31,444 nucleotides of DNA, taken from the NCBI GenBank assembly GCA_013115125.1, contig JABANN010000414.1, positions 1 to 31,444 on the forward strand. Reading direction: 5' to 3'. How positions within the stretch are numbered: the first letter of the stretch is position 1; each line of letters begins with the position of its first letter. Below, piece after piece: positions 23,459 through 31,444 of this stretch. The position numbers and the translations under genes were made by a program. This DNA comes from Perkinsus olseni (Eukaryota > Perkinsozoa > Perkinsida). Under the pieces are notes generated by a model. It saw only the letters and a list, made by a program, of their open reading frames with translations. It was not told the DNA's origin and did no database searches.

Positions 23459-26400
23459 ATGAAAATTATTGGGAGGAGCGCCTGCTCACCACCGTCCCCC
23501 CTTTTATCTGTAATCTTTTCGGTTTGCGGGGACCCAGCTGTGAAGGGCATCGAGACGCGCTGCCTTCGGGCTCCTACTTGTAGGCTGCCCTCCTTTTGTA
23601 AGGTACTTTGTCCTGTCGGGGTCAGTGTTGAGCTACTATCGAGATTCACGCGAGTTGAGGCCGAAGGATAGTATCTCCATGAAGGGAGCTGTAGTGCAAT
23701 GGTGTGGATCACATAAAGGCCGTGAGCATGCCTTCATAGTGGTAGTAGGCATTTTCTCGCGCGCCACGAAATTACTGATCTCGGCTGAACTGGTCAGATG
23801 CCCAGAGATAATCGTCGGCAGATAGTCGTGTCGGGTGGCAGTGAGGGCGAGACGAGGCAGTGGATGCTGTGGTGCCAGGAGGCAGCTGATAAGGCCACTG
23901 CCACGACTTCGATCGAGGGCAGCTCGCCCAAAGCTGTCAGTGCTGCTACTGTCACGACGGAGGATCAACCGAGGGAAGAAGAGGCTGCCAAGGTTGAAGC
24001 TGGCGCAGGGCAGAATGCCGAGCTTGAGCAGTCCGATCGGGCGGAGTCGGTCGAGGAGGTGAAGCCGACGTCCACTGGTGGCCTCCTGCCTGATGAGTGT
24101 ACACGGTACTTGCCTAGGGAGGCCTTAAAGGGAGTGGAAGGCTTGCTGAGGTTCGTCAGATGCGGGAATCAGAGGAATGATATGTGCGTGGTGTAAGATG
24201 TCGGGCGTGGGATTCGAACCGGAGACCTATAGCTCACCATCTCAGGTCCACTGATAAGGGTTTAAGACTGTGGAGAGAAGTCGAGCGAGGGAGAGAGGAG
24301 GCTAGTTTTACGGTTTTGCTATCAAAAATATGGTCCGAGGCCACCCGAGTGGACTTCTACTCTATACCCCTCTCCATCGCCTTTGCCATCACCACCGGTT
24401 TCGTATTCATCCTATCGGTAACTGGTGCTTTTCTGACACCTCTAGCTGTCGTTACTCTCACTATGTGGCTTATGTCCCTGCGTGAGCTACGGCCTGTTAT
24501 AGATGCAGTACAGAAGGGTACCTGTAGTGGTGTAGCGGTCGGAGAGGTCAGCATACCTACCGCCAGCAACGGCTTCATCGAAGCCGCCCTGTTGGACCTC
24601 TCGGAGTGGCACCGGTGGACGCCGGCCCTCCACGGTGATGCTGCGGCCAGGCTGTCCTGCACAGGCTTGATGATGGTGAAGTACAGAGGGCAGGAGATGG
24701 TGGAGCACATCATCAGACCAGTCCGGCGGAAGGGCACTCTGCCATCATTGATCATGCTGCATTACAGCCAGAAGCGCAATGACGAGTACACCTGCTGGGC
24801 CGTCTACCCTCAGTCCTCATCAGTGTCGGTCATGATGGCCGGCACGAACGGGCCCGGCAAGGCTAAGCGGACGCTGGCCTTCATCAGGGAGTTCCTCAGT
24901 GGACTGCAGCTCGTCATGGTAGTCTGTCCCCGACCCCGCCCTTCTCTACCGGACCTGGCCATGCCCCGAGGGAGCGAGCATATCCATGCCACCAGAAGGG
25001 GTGGTGGGGGCTGGGTGGAGCTGCCAATACCGTTCGGAGTGGCGGGTCTGGATTCGGCGCTGAAGACGGCGCTGCTGCACAACTCGGAGGAAGCGGTAGT
25101 GGGAGGGAGGTTAGAGGGAGAAGATGCGGCCAGTGTGATGCCGACGCTCATGGGTAGGTCACGGCGGAGCGAAGTTTTTTCGCGGATATTGACGTTGTCT
25201 CAGCAATGTCGTATATGTTCCTCCAGTCGAGTGTCTACCTGCCGAGAGCAAGCACTGCCGTCGTTAATAATGATGCTCCGCGAGCGGTAGGAAAAATACC
25301 AAATGCTAAAATTGAACCCGGGTTGTATACAGCAGACCTCTGCTCAACCGTTTGGCCGAGTGACCTTCTCAATGGTCTCTTTTGCAGTTACAACTCGTCG
25401 CGGCGTCTTTAGTAGGAAGTCTGCAACGCCTCCTCTGTGCTCTCCAGAGCAGCGATGCCTTCCTAGCTACCACTCCTGCAGCTGCTGCTGCGTCGAAGGC
25501 CGTCATCATCCCGGGTGATACCTGCCAGTGCAGGGCGACCCCCAGAGGAGGAGGGAGAGGGGGGCAGGGCGGCGCGGAGATCTGCTGGGAGGCCATCAAC
25601 GCCAACCATGCATACTATCTAGTGACGGAAGAGAAGGGCAATGGACGGTGGACTCAGAGAGGAACCATCAAGTGAGAAGGGAAAAATGCCGGATCTGGGA
25701 TTCGAACTGGGGACCTCGTGGTTGACGCACGGCTTGCCAGGTACGGGGTGTCCCTGTTACCTCCCTCACTGCGCCATAGGACTACTGGGATAGTCCTTAA
25801 CCTCACAGGCCACCACTATATCGATTTCCTGAGTAGTGATGATGGTAATATCGCAGCGGAGCGAAGCAACAAACGATCGTCCAACAAGGCTGTCACAGCT
25901 AGGGTCACGGAGTTGCCAAAGCTCGTAAGAAAGTGTCACGTGCCGGGGTCGAACCTGGGACCTCCTCCTTCACAGGTTTGCCGTCCTCTAAGCGGGTCGT
26001 CCAAGCATTGTTTGCTACGGTGGGAAGGGTGTATCACTATCAGCATCCCTGGCGACACTGGGGGCACTTGTAAGCTCTCAATAGCCGACCCCTCGACTGG
26101 TGAGCAACAGCATCCACCGCCGCTGTTCCCCGTCCGACTCCTCGTCTTCTCAGGCTTGGTGACTGGTAGTGTCCGCAATGGTCGAGGGGTCCTGCACAGC
26201 TATGCTGAGGGCAACATCTTCGACCGTTTATGTTTCGATGGAGAGCCCCTGTGGATGAGCGGAGAACTCCCAGACGATTTGGTTCAACCTTCGGAGGAGA
26301 CAGTGGGGGCCTTCCCGCCTAAGGGGCCTCTGGTCGAAATAGAGGTGGGGTGCAGGGATCGAACCAGAGACCTTTCGACTGCTTCGTCTTAGGTTGAACC

Positions 26401-26473
26401 AAACAAGCGTCTCCTGCCAACCGATTGCCACAGTCACCATTCAACTGGCCGCTCTAGTCGTGTATCATCATAA
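23459..26473 (+). CDS. PH-domain protein with divergent oxysterol-binding-protein-like C-terminus
   Basis: Probable membrane-lipid sensor or transfer protein. The N-terminal PH domain reads RYFVLSGSVLSYYRDSREL, KGAVVQWCGSHKGREHAF and, after a short intron, IVVSGGSEGETRQWMLWCQEAADK. An acidic linker follows, then a hydrophobic segment FAITTGFVFILSVTGAFL, and a possible START-like stretch (LLDLSEWHRWTPALHG). The last third resembles the distal OSBP/ORP barrel: CLLRWEGCITISIPGDTGGTC, KLSIADPST, GLVTGSVRNGRGVL, then NKRLLPTDCHSH near the end. The ORP signature EQVSHHPP is not seen; ICWEAINANHAYYL lies where it would be expected. The PH domain is clear, the ORP part tentative. Start and first exon are uncertain: near 23600 the PH domain appears to change frame by one base (PSFCK to RYFVL), from a missed intron, an error or a real shift. 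Five introns are inverted tRNA-like modules. Confidence 0.6.
24193..24266 (-). mobile_element. tRNA-like SINE-type intron, inverted, 74 nt
   Basis: Phase 2 intron in the PH/ORP-like gene, GTAAGATGTCGG to GGGTTTAAG. On the minus strand it reads as a near-complete tRNA: CTTATCAGTGGACC (A-box-like), then AGGTCTCC, GGTTCGAATCC (plus 24210-24220), then CCACGCCCGACATC. Splicing gives MCVVLWREVERGREE. Confidence 0.85.
25287..25387 (-). mobile_element. tRNA-like SINE-type intron, inverted, diverged, 101 nt
   Basis: Phase 0 intron, GTAGGAAAAATACC to CTTTTGCAG. The complement reads A-box-like CTCGGCCAAACGGTTGAGC, a weakened B-box GGGTTCAATTTT (plus about 25308-25319) and GGTATTTTTCC. Splicing joins NNDAPRA to LQLVAASLVG. 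Confidence 0.75.
25672..25779 (-). mobile_element. Full-length tRNA-like SINE-type intron, inverted, 108 nt
   Basis: Phase 2 intron, GTGAGAAGGGAAAAATGCC to TGCGCCATAG. On the minus strand it runs CTATGGCGCAGTGAGGG (A-box), about 50 nt, then AGGTCCCC, AGTTCGAATCC (plus 25698-25708) and GGCATTTTTCCC. The tRNA 5' start complement supplies the 3' splice site and the terminator complement lies beside the 5' splice site. Splicing gives RGTIKTTGIVLNLTGHHY. It is the clearest complete copy. Confidence 0.88.
25925..26005 (-). mobile_element. tRNA-like SINE-type intron, inverted, 81 nt
   Basis: Phase 0 intron, GTAAGAAAGTGTC to GTCCAAG. The complement reads GACCCGCTTAGAGGAC (A-box-like), then AGGTCCC, AGGTTCGACCCC (plus 25945-25955) and GGCACG. 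Splicing joins TELPKL to HCLLRWEGCITIS. Confidence 0.82.
26345..26392 (-). mobile_element. tRNA-like SINE-type intron, inverted, 48 nt
   Basis: Phase 0 intron, GTGGGGTGCAGGG to CGTCTTAG, with the complement of GGTTCGATCCC at 26355-26365 and of AGGTCTCT beside it. Splicing joins PLVEIE to VEPNKRLLPTD. An A-box-like half may extend past the splice site into the exon (complement GTTTGGTTCAACC). Confidence 0.75.
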
Positions 26474-26577
26474 TTGCTGTTCTATTTTTAGTATGTATTA
26501 TTAATACCATCCTTTCCCCGAATCATCATCATGTCATGTCGAGTTCACAAGGTAGTGAACGACCCTTTGGCTCAGCT

Positions 26578-27387
26578 ATGCTCCTCCCTTCCTTCCTCCT
26601 TCTACCCATCATCGATGCTTCTGTCTGGGACCCAGCGCCCTGCCTTCGTGCATGCCCGGAGCTCTCCCAGTCAGTGGCCCTGTTGGAGGCCCTGGTGTAC
26701 TCTCCTTCCTTGATAGCAGCAGCTCTGTCGGGGGGTCCCGAGGCCGGGTAATGATAGAGAGGGGAGACTTTGGCCCTTCCAGTGGGTGTTGACAGGTACG
26801 AGGCTGTTCGAGAGGATGGGCAATATTCTTGTGTAGCCGAGAAGCTCTGTGGGACATGCACGGAGGTGAGGCAGTGGGATGGAACCTGGGACATATTGAG
26901 AGCTGCTCGGTGCTTCACCACTTGACCAGGTTTCCACGTGCGACCTTGGTCGATGCATCGTCGATAACATAGAGTGTCGGCGGTTGACTGAGCTCACTTC
27001 GGAATTGGTGAAGATATGCTACTGCGCCATCGGTGAGGAGGCCCATCACCCCTCCCCTGCACGACTCATCGCCCCAGGCTATGATATCGGCCTCCTGAGC
27101 CAGATGATCGACCCTCAATGGACGGCCGACCCTCCGCTTTGTGAAGGCGGCTCCGGCGCTCCTGAGGGCACGGCTGAACGGATAGGAAGCTCATGCGGAG
27201 GTGAGTATCTTTATCCAGTGTGACAGATCTTCGCTTTCTCGCAGATTTCGAAGTTTCCGAGTTCCTTGCTGGTACTCGAGACGAGTCTGGCGGCCCTGTA
27301 GATAGGGACGATAAGAGCGGGGCGGAGCAAAGCACTTGCAGAGTTATCACGTTCATCACCCTTATGGGTATCTCCATGTTATTATAG
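26578..27387 (+). CDS. Small secreted Cys-rich protein, possibly GPI-anchored
   Basis: Unrecognised surface or secreted protein. From the ATG at 26578 it begins with a signal-peptide-like MLLPSFLLLPIIDA followed by SVWDPAPCLRACPELSQ; an in-frame ATG lies at 26536. A short intron joins GGPEAG to YEAVREDGQYSC, then VAEKLCGTCTE. The tRNA-like intron 26866-26929 follows, then VSTCDLGRCIVDNIECRR and ELVKICYCAIGEEAHHP. After a further intron (about 27200-27244) it ends AEQSTCRVITFITLMGISMLL with a stop at 27385-27387. The Cys residues are regularly spaced in pairs, suggesting disulfides. The short hydrophobic C-terminus preceded by a Ser/Thr/Gly-rich spacer fits either a GPI signal or a single membrane segment. 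It lies only about 70 bp upstream of SIN3. Confidence 0.6.
26866..26929 (-). mobile_element. tRNA-like SINE-type intron, inverted, 64 nt
   Basis: Phase 0 intron, GTGAGGCAGTGGG to CTTGACCAG. The complement is almost a bare tRNA: TGGTCAAGTGGTGAAGC (A-box), then TATGTCCC, AGGTTCCATCCC (plus 26876-26886) and ACTGCC. Splicing joins LCGTCTE to VSTCDLGRC. Confidence 0.85.
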
Positions 27388-27459
27388 TTGTTACCATTGC
27401 TGTTATCTTGGTTGTTGTGCAGTTGGGAGGGTGTTCACCAAGCATCCTCGTAGCCGTTG

Positions 27460-30400
27460 ATGTCGTTTAACGGCGGTAGTCCTCCTCCCCCTCCGCCACC
27501 ACCAGCGCCTCCAGAGGTCAGCCATCCCATAGGGCAGACGGCTGCTGCCAGCGCCCCTGCCGCGGTAGTGGAGGCCGCGATCGCTGCCGCTGCTGTTTCT
27601 TCCCCTCCTCCCCCCGCTCCTCCCCAAGCACCAGCATCGCTGCCAACGACCAGCAGTAGGCCGCCCAGTGCTGCCGCTAGTACGGCCACCATCAGTACAT
27701 CGGGAGTCAACACTAGATTGAAGGTTGAGGAGATGAAGCAGTACCTCGATCAAGCTAAGTGCCTGTAATACTGGTTGTGGAAGAGTGGCACTTGCGGGGA
27801 TCGAACTTATGCGGGTTTCCCGCAAGATGTTGGTCTCAATTCAGATTCGCCGATTCGCCGGGGAAGTACGAGGAATTACTGGAAGTTATAGCCGGTAAGA
27901 AGAACATCTCCAGTAGCTTCCTGAGGCTTCCCTCAGGCATGTCCAAGCGGACTCGACCTCGCCCGCCGCCAACACCCCCACCAGCTAGCGCTGCTACCTC
28001 CACTCCGACTGCTCCCACCGCCAGTGGCCTCGGGGCTCTAGTAGGGCAGCTACAGCAGCTCAGCAGCAATAACACTACCCCTGGCCAGCCGACAGGAGCG
28101 ACAGCAGTTGGCAGTTCGAGCGTCCAGATGATACAGGCTCTGCAGGGCTTGATGCAGCACCCCACTCCGCAGGCCCCAGCCCAGCCACAACCAACTCCTA
28201 TGGAAATCGCTCGGCAGGAAGATGATACATCCGAACTGTGAGGGAGGAGAGATGTGCGTATCTTTATTACCTGTTCTTTGCCAGGGACAACCTAGATGTT
28301 GGTACATTAATCGATCGGCTGTTGAAGATATTCGAAGGTCACGGAGCGGCTAAGTCAATGGTAGCTTCGGCGGATCGAGCGAAGCCTCCCTTCTGAAGGG
28401 TGGGCGTCAGGTCCTTTGTTTCCTCCAACTGTGTCGACTCTCCAACCATCCCGCTGCGAGTTGGCTGTTTGAGGAGGCGGAGAGGCTGAGGGAAGCTGAG
28501 GTGAAGAGACAAAAGGAGACGGAAGAGAAGGAAGCGGTCGGTGGTTAAAATGCTGCATGCCGGGTTTGAACCGGAGTGTGTTTCAGTTTGCAGCGGTGAG
28601 TGCGGCGGCACGCGCTACGGCTGACGTAGTCGGCCCTCCCGGACCACCGATATGTCTGGATCGCGCAGCGACTATGGCGTTCCTGACTGCTGGTAAGCTG
28701 CTACGGGAACATGACTTTTCTCATTATTCTCAACTCAGTCCTTCCAACGCTACCGAGCAACGTTTATGCGGTAAGCAAAAGGTCCCTGGTTCGATTCCCA
28801 GTAGATGTATTTTCCCTCTAGGTCTTAAGCTCGGGTGTTTATCAAGGTCTTGAGGCCGGTATAGTAAACAGTAACTTCGACGAGGGTATGAGGAGGGTCC
28901 TCCAGAACTACGCTATGGCCACTTCAGTGTAAGAGCCGGGATGGATCCTTCCGTGTCTGTTGGCTCTCTCGCACCTCAGCCAAGACGGGTAACTGAGTGG
29001 CTGATGCCGACAGTGGTGGGCAGGTACCTGGCGCATCGTAAGTCTATGATAAGAGTGCATGGAACCAACGAGTCAGCATTCCCGAGTAAATCCTCCAATA
29101 CGAGGAGGTTGCCAGCAACAACAGCTAGAGGGAAGAGAAAGCGCGGTGGTCGTGGTGCGAAAGTGGCTTCTACCACTAGCTCCGAGGAGGTGAGTTTTTC
29201 CGGTATCGAGCGTTTTTACGTGAGTTAAAACCTCATAGGCGCTCAACAGGATTGTGATAATTTCAGAACGGGCAAGTGTCGAGCGAGGAGACCAGCGGGG
29301 AGCCTCTCACGCCAGAGTCGGATGAAGGGACTGATCCATCTCTGCCGCCGTCGCGGCCGGCGAGAGGCCGGAAGAGAAGGGTAATTTCTGATGGAAAAAG
29401 TGTGAAATTGATCCACCTCTCACAGGCGGCGGCTGCGCCATCATCATCGGAGGATGATGATGCAGTACCGAAACGGCGATCAACTCGTCGAACTAGGAGC
29501 ACCGCTGTGAAGGTGAGCAGTGGAAGGTGTCATAGTCAGTTTACTTACTATCGGTCGCTCCAGGCGGAGGCGTCGCGAGGCGGCGGCGGTGCAGTGTCGT
29601 CGTCCTCTTCTGAGCTGGACTCGGCTGAGGGCACCAAGCGCGGGGGCCGTACTACGTCGAGGAAGAAGGGCAGCAGGAGCTCACCATCGGCTGCTGCTGC
29701 TGTTTCCAACATGCCCTCACCGGCGCAGAAGTTGGCGGAGAGGACAACCATTGAGGGAAGGGAGAGGGCTGTGCTGGAGATGCTGGCCGCCTTGCTACCA
29801 CCAACACTGGCCCATGAGCTGTAGGGATCGATGAAGTGGTGGAAGTGTGGTATTGTGGAGGGTTCTCAGGTATAAAACGTTATCCATTTGGTTGGCAGGA
29901 GGTTTCGAGGTCTCGACTGTGACAAGCTTCTTAGAGTAAGAGAGAGGGTCGTCCGTCGTCGTTGGTGGGTACTAGCGTTTTCAGGCGAATCCTTGGCCAC
30001 TTGCGAGGTTGTGCTACAGCTCCAGCATCAACAGATGATGATGATGAGGAGGAAGAGGAGGGCGGACCTGATGTCGAAGCGCAGCGGAAACATGATGCTA
30101 TCTTCGATATCTACACCGACCAAGAACGTGATGATACTCATTGGCGGAGCGAAGCGTTTCATGTTTACTCATTTTGTAACGTCTTTTAGGTACAGTATTA
30201 TTGAATCGACTGCGAGAGCTGGACCATGCTGTGGTTGAGGTTTGTAGCAAGCATATCGTCGACCTCATTAATGCCGCCCTTCTCAAAAGGGAGGCGGCCA
30301 AGCAACGGAAGGTACAGCGGCGAAGGGCCCCCCTTCCTGTGACCTACAGCTCAGCGTCAGGTTATGAAGGAAGCCCCGAAGGCTGATGGGTGTAGGAGTT

Positions 30401-31372
30401 ACCTTAGCCACTTGTAGGTGCCTCTTCCTGGTGGCGGGGCACAGCTGCTGCTATCAGGTCATTCCCGGGCGAAAGTGCGGAAGCGGCGGTCTGCAAGGAG
30501 CGGCTTCTCAGAACTCCGCCAGGGATTATCAACAACACTTGGATGGGAGTGTCTTTAGGTGAGGTTTTTACAGCAATACCACACCTTCCTGAGATCACTT
30601 GTTTATTAGGGACTGAGGAGGCACAGGACTTCAAGTACTTCCGCCGGAATCACAGTGAGGAGGCTCTGTTCAACAACGAGGATCACAAATACGCCACCAC
30701 CTTCACCGTGAAGTGCGTCTCTCTCACGGTAGAAAGCGTGCTGGTCGAAGATACTCCATTCGAGTCTTCATCAGGTCCACCGGTTGGAGAGGCTCTTGAA
30801 GAAGTTGGAGGGGATGCCCGAGGAGCGGCGGGAGGCGTACAAGCTGTCGATGCCCCAGGATATCACTAGTCAGCATCTAGAACAAATCATCAATAGGTGA
30901 GGAGTATCTTTACTTGGTGTGAGAGGCAAGAATCAACCTTCTAGTTACACCTCTACTGCAATTGGGCAGAAGATGGCTGAGGAGGTCCTCGCTCATCCCA
31001 TGAAGACCCTCCCCTTGCTGGTAGTCATCTCTGGGCCCAGCAGTGGTATGATAGTAGTACTACGATCATGTCAGTTGACCCGACTGAAAGACACAGAGGC
31101 TTCGCTAACGTCGCCGTCGAGCGGTCTGATAGCAGCTGCCTCAAAGGCTTGGTTGAAGGTTGACAAGAGGAGCTTCCTCCCGGGCCTGGACCATAGGAGC
31201 TATTACTTCCGCGGCCACTGTGAGTGGCCATGGTGGTGGCATAGTAGTCTGGTGGAAGTCGTTTATTATCAGGCTTGAAGAACTCAACCAGCAGAGCCTT
31301 CCTTGCTGACCTACGACAAAGTGACACCCCGGTGGGCATCGTGGAAGAGGAGCGGGAATGGGCTTCTTGGGG

Positions 31373-31444
<72 letters not shown>
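27460..31444 (+). CDS. SIN3-like histone deacetylase corepressor (3' end outside window)
   Basis: Nuclear scaffold that recruits class I histone deacetylases. From the ATG at 27460 it begins with Pro/Ala runs, then a PAH-like helix pair MKQYLDQAKCLFADSPGKYEELLEVI. The rest of the PAH, DVGTLIDRLLKIFEGHG, is separated by a Pro/Gln/Thr-rich insertion. Basic AT-hook-like segments follow (RGKRKRGGRG, ARGRKRR). The histone-deacetylase-interacting region is clear: CKERLLRTPPGIINNTWMG, EEAQDFKYFRRNHSEEALFN, NEDHKYATTF, RLLKKLEGMPEERREAYKL, HLEQIINR, GQKMAEEVLAHPMKTLPLL, LTRLKD, AWLKVDKRSFLPGLDHRSYYF. These follow the order of SIN3 family sequences. The last exon seen ends REWASWG at 31372, where an intron beginning with (GTA)n runs to the edge. 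Introns 27765-27844, 28541-28593 and 28771-28821 are tRNA-like. Confidence 0.85.
27765..27844 (-). mobile_element. tRNA-like SINE-type intron, inverted, 80 nt
   Basis: Phase 2 intron inside the SIN3 PAH, GTAATACTGG to CTCAATTCAG. The complement of a B-box-like AGTTCGATCCCC lies at 27797-27808, followed by GCAAGTGCC. Splicing gives AKCLFADSPGKYEELL, the expected PAH sequence. Confidence 0.75.
28541..28593 (-). mobile_element. tRNA-like SINE-type intron, inverted, 53 nt
   Basis: Phase 1 SIN3 intron, GTGGTTAAAATGC to AGTTTGCAG. The complement carries CTCCGGTTCAAACCC (B-box complement 28562-28572) then GGCATGCAGCATTTTAACC, the T-run end. Splicing gives EKEAVAVSAAARAT. Confidence 0.75.
28771..28821 (+). 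mobile_element. tRNA-like SINE-type intron, sense, 51 nt
   Basis: Phase 0 SIN3 intron, GTAAGCAAAAGG to TATTTTCCCTCTAG, with AGGTCCCT and GGTTCGATTCC at 28788-28798. The T-rich tail is the polypyrimidine tract. Splicing, together with the neighbouring 46-nt intron near 28695-28740, gives MAFLTAVLPTLPSNVYAVLSSG. Confidence 0.85.
31373..31444. repeat. (GTA)n microsatellite at contig edge
   Basis: Perfect GTA repeat reaching the last base. It starts exactly where the SIN3 reading frame TGG-GG meets GTAGTAG, so the repeat may begin at a 5' splice site. Confidence 0.95.

Noticed and set aside
27400-28165. Minus-strand Gly/Trp-rich frames opposite SIN3
   Set aside because: They are the complement of Pro/Ala/Gln codon runs in the SIN3 N-terminus.
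4411-28821. Functional tRNA genes
   Set aside because: The modules have B-box and sometimes A-box similarity, but I could not fold a full cloverleaf with paired acceptor stems and a sensible anticodon loop. They also lie precisely in introns, so I treat them as tRNA-derived elements, not tRNA genes.

Overview
This window looks like a nuclear contig from an intron-rich protist. I favour an alveolate, most likely a perkinsid (Perkinsus-like), but only at moderate confidence. The reasons are balanced base composition, very short GT-AG introns (about 41-66 nt is usual), gene spacing of only about 60-200 bp, an organellar-type helical-repeat protein of the FASTK/heptatricopeptide kind, and runs of genes all reading one way. 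Both ends are pure trinucleotide microsatellites, (CAA)n at 1-72 and (GTA)n from 31373 to the end, as expected where an assembly breaks.

Layout. Eight genes lie on the minus strand: class III alcohol dehydrogenase (84-1802), an unrecognised QLGMN-motif protein (2681-3341), a helical-repeat FASTK/HPR-like protein (3484-6781), a SAPS-domain (PP6 regulatory subunit-like) protein (6968-11202), a two-CHORD RAR1-like protein (11407-12773), an MFS transporter (12967-14766), a coiled-coil protein with recurrent C-[TN]-[FH]-x-P motifs (14945-17996) and a small G/W/Q-rich protein (18078-18680). A divergent strand switch of about 500 bp (18681-19178) follows. Five genes then lie on the plus strand: DBP3-type DEAD-box helicase (19179-20990), class I phosphatidylinositol transfer protein (21423-22956), a PH-domain plus divergent ORP-like lipid-binding protein (about 23459-26473), a small secreted Cys-rich protein (26578-27387) and a SIN3 corepressor that runs off the right edge (27460-31444).

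The main discovery is in the introns. At least twenty introns, in nine of the thirteen genes, carry a tRNA-like module. Its core is a Pol III B-box (GGTTCGANTCC), preceded by AGGTCCC and followed in many copies by a T-run. Reading frame and family alignment fix most of the intron borders, and in many cases the tRNA-like module fills the whole intron. Ten copies are in the orientation of the host gene and ten are inverted. In the sense copies the Pol III-terminator-like T-run plus AG forms the polypyrimidine tract and 3' splice site. In the inverted copies the complementary A-run lies next to the 5' splice site, and the complement of the tRNA 5' arm gives the 3' splice site. This is what a tRNA-derived SINE acting as an intron-making element (an introner) would look like. 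A second short intron-associated motif, GCGGAGCGAAG, occurs in other introns.

The genes are ordinary housekeeping functions (formaldehyde detoxification, ribosome biogenesis, lipid transfer, phosphatase scaffolding, chromatin repression). Nothing suggests a shared pathway; what they share is the compact one-way layout and the intron family.
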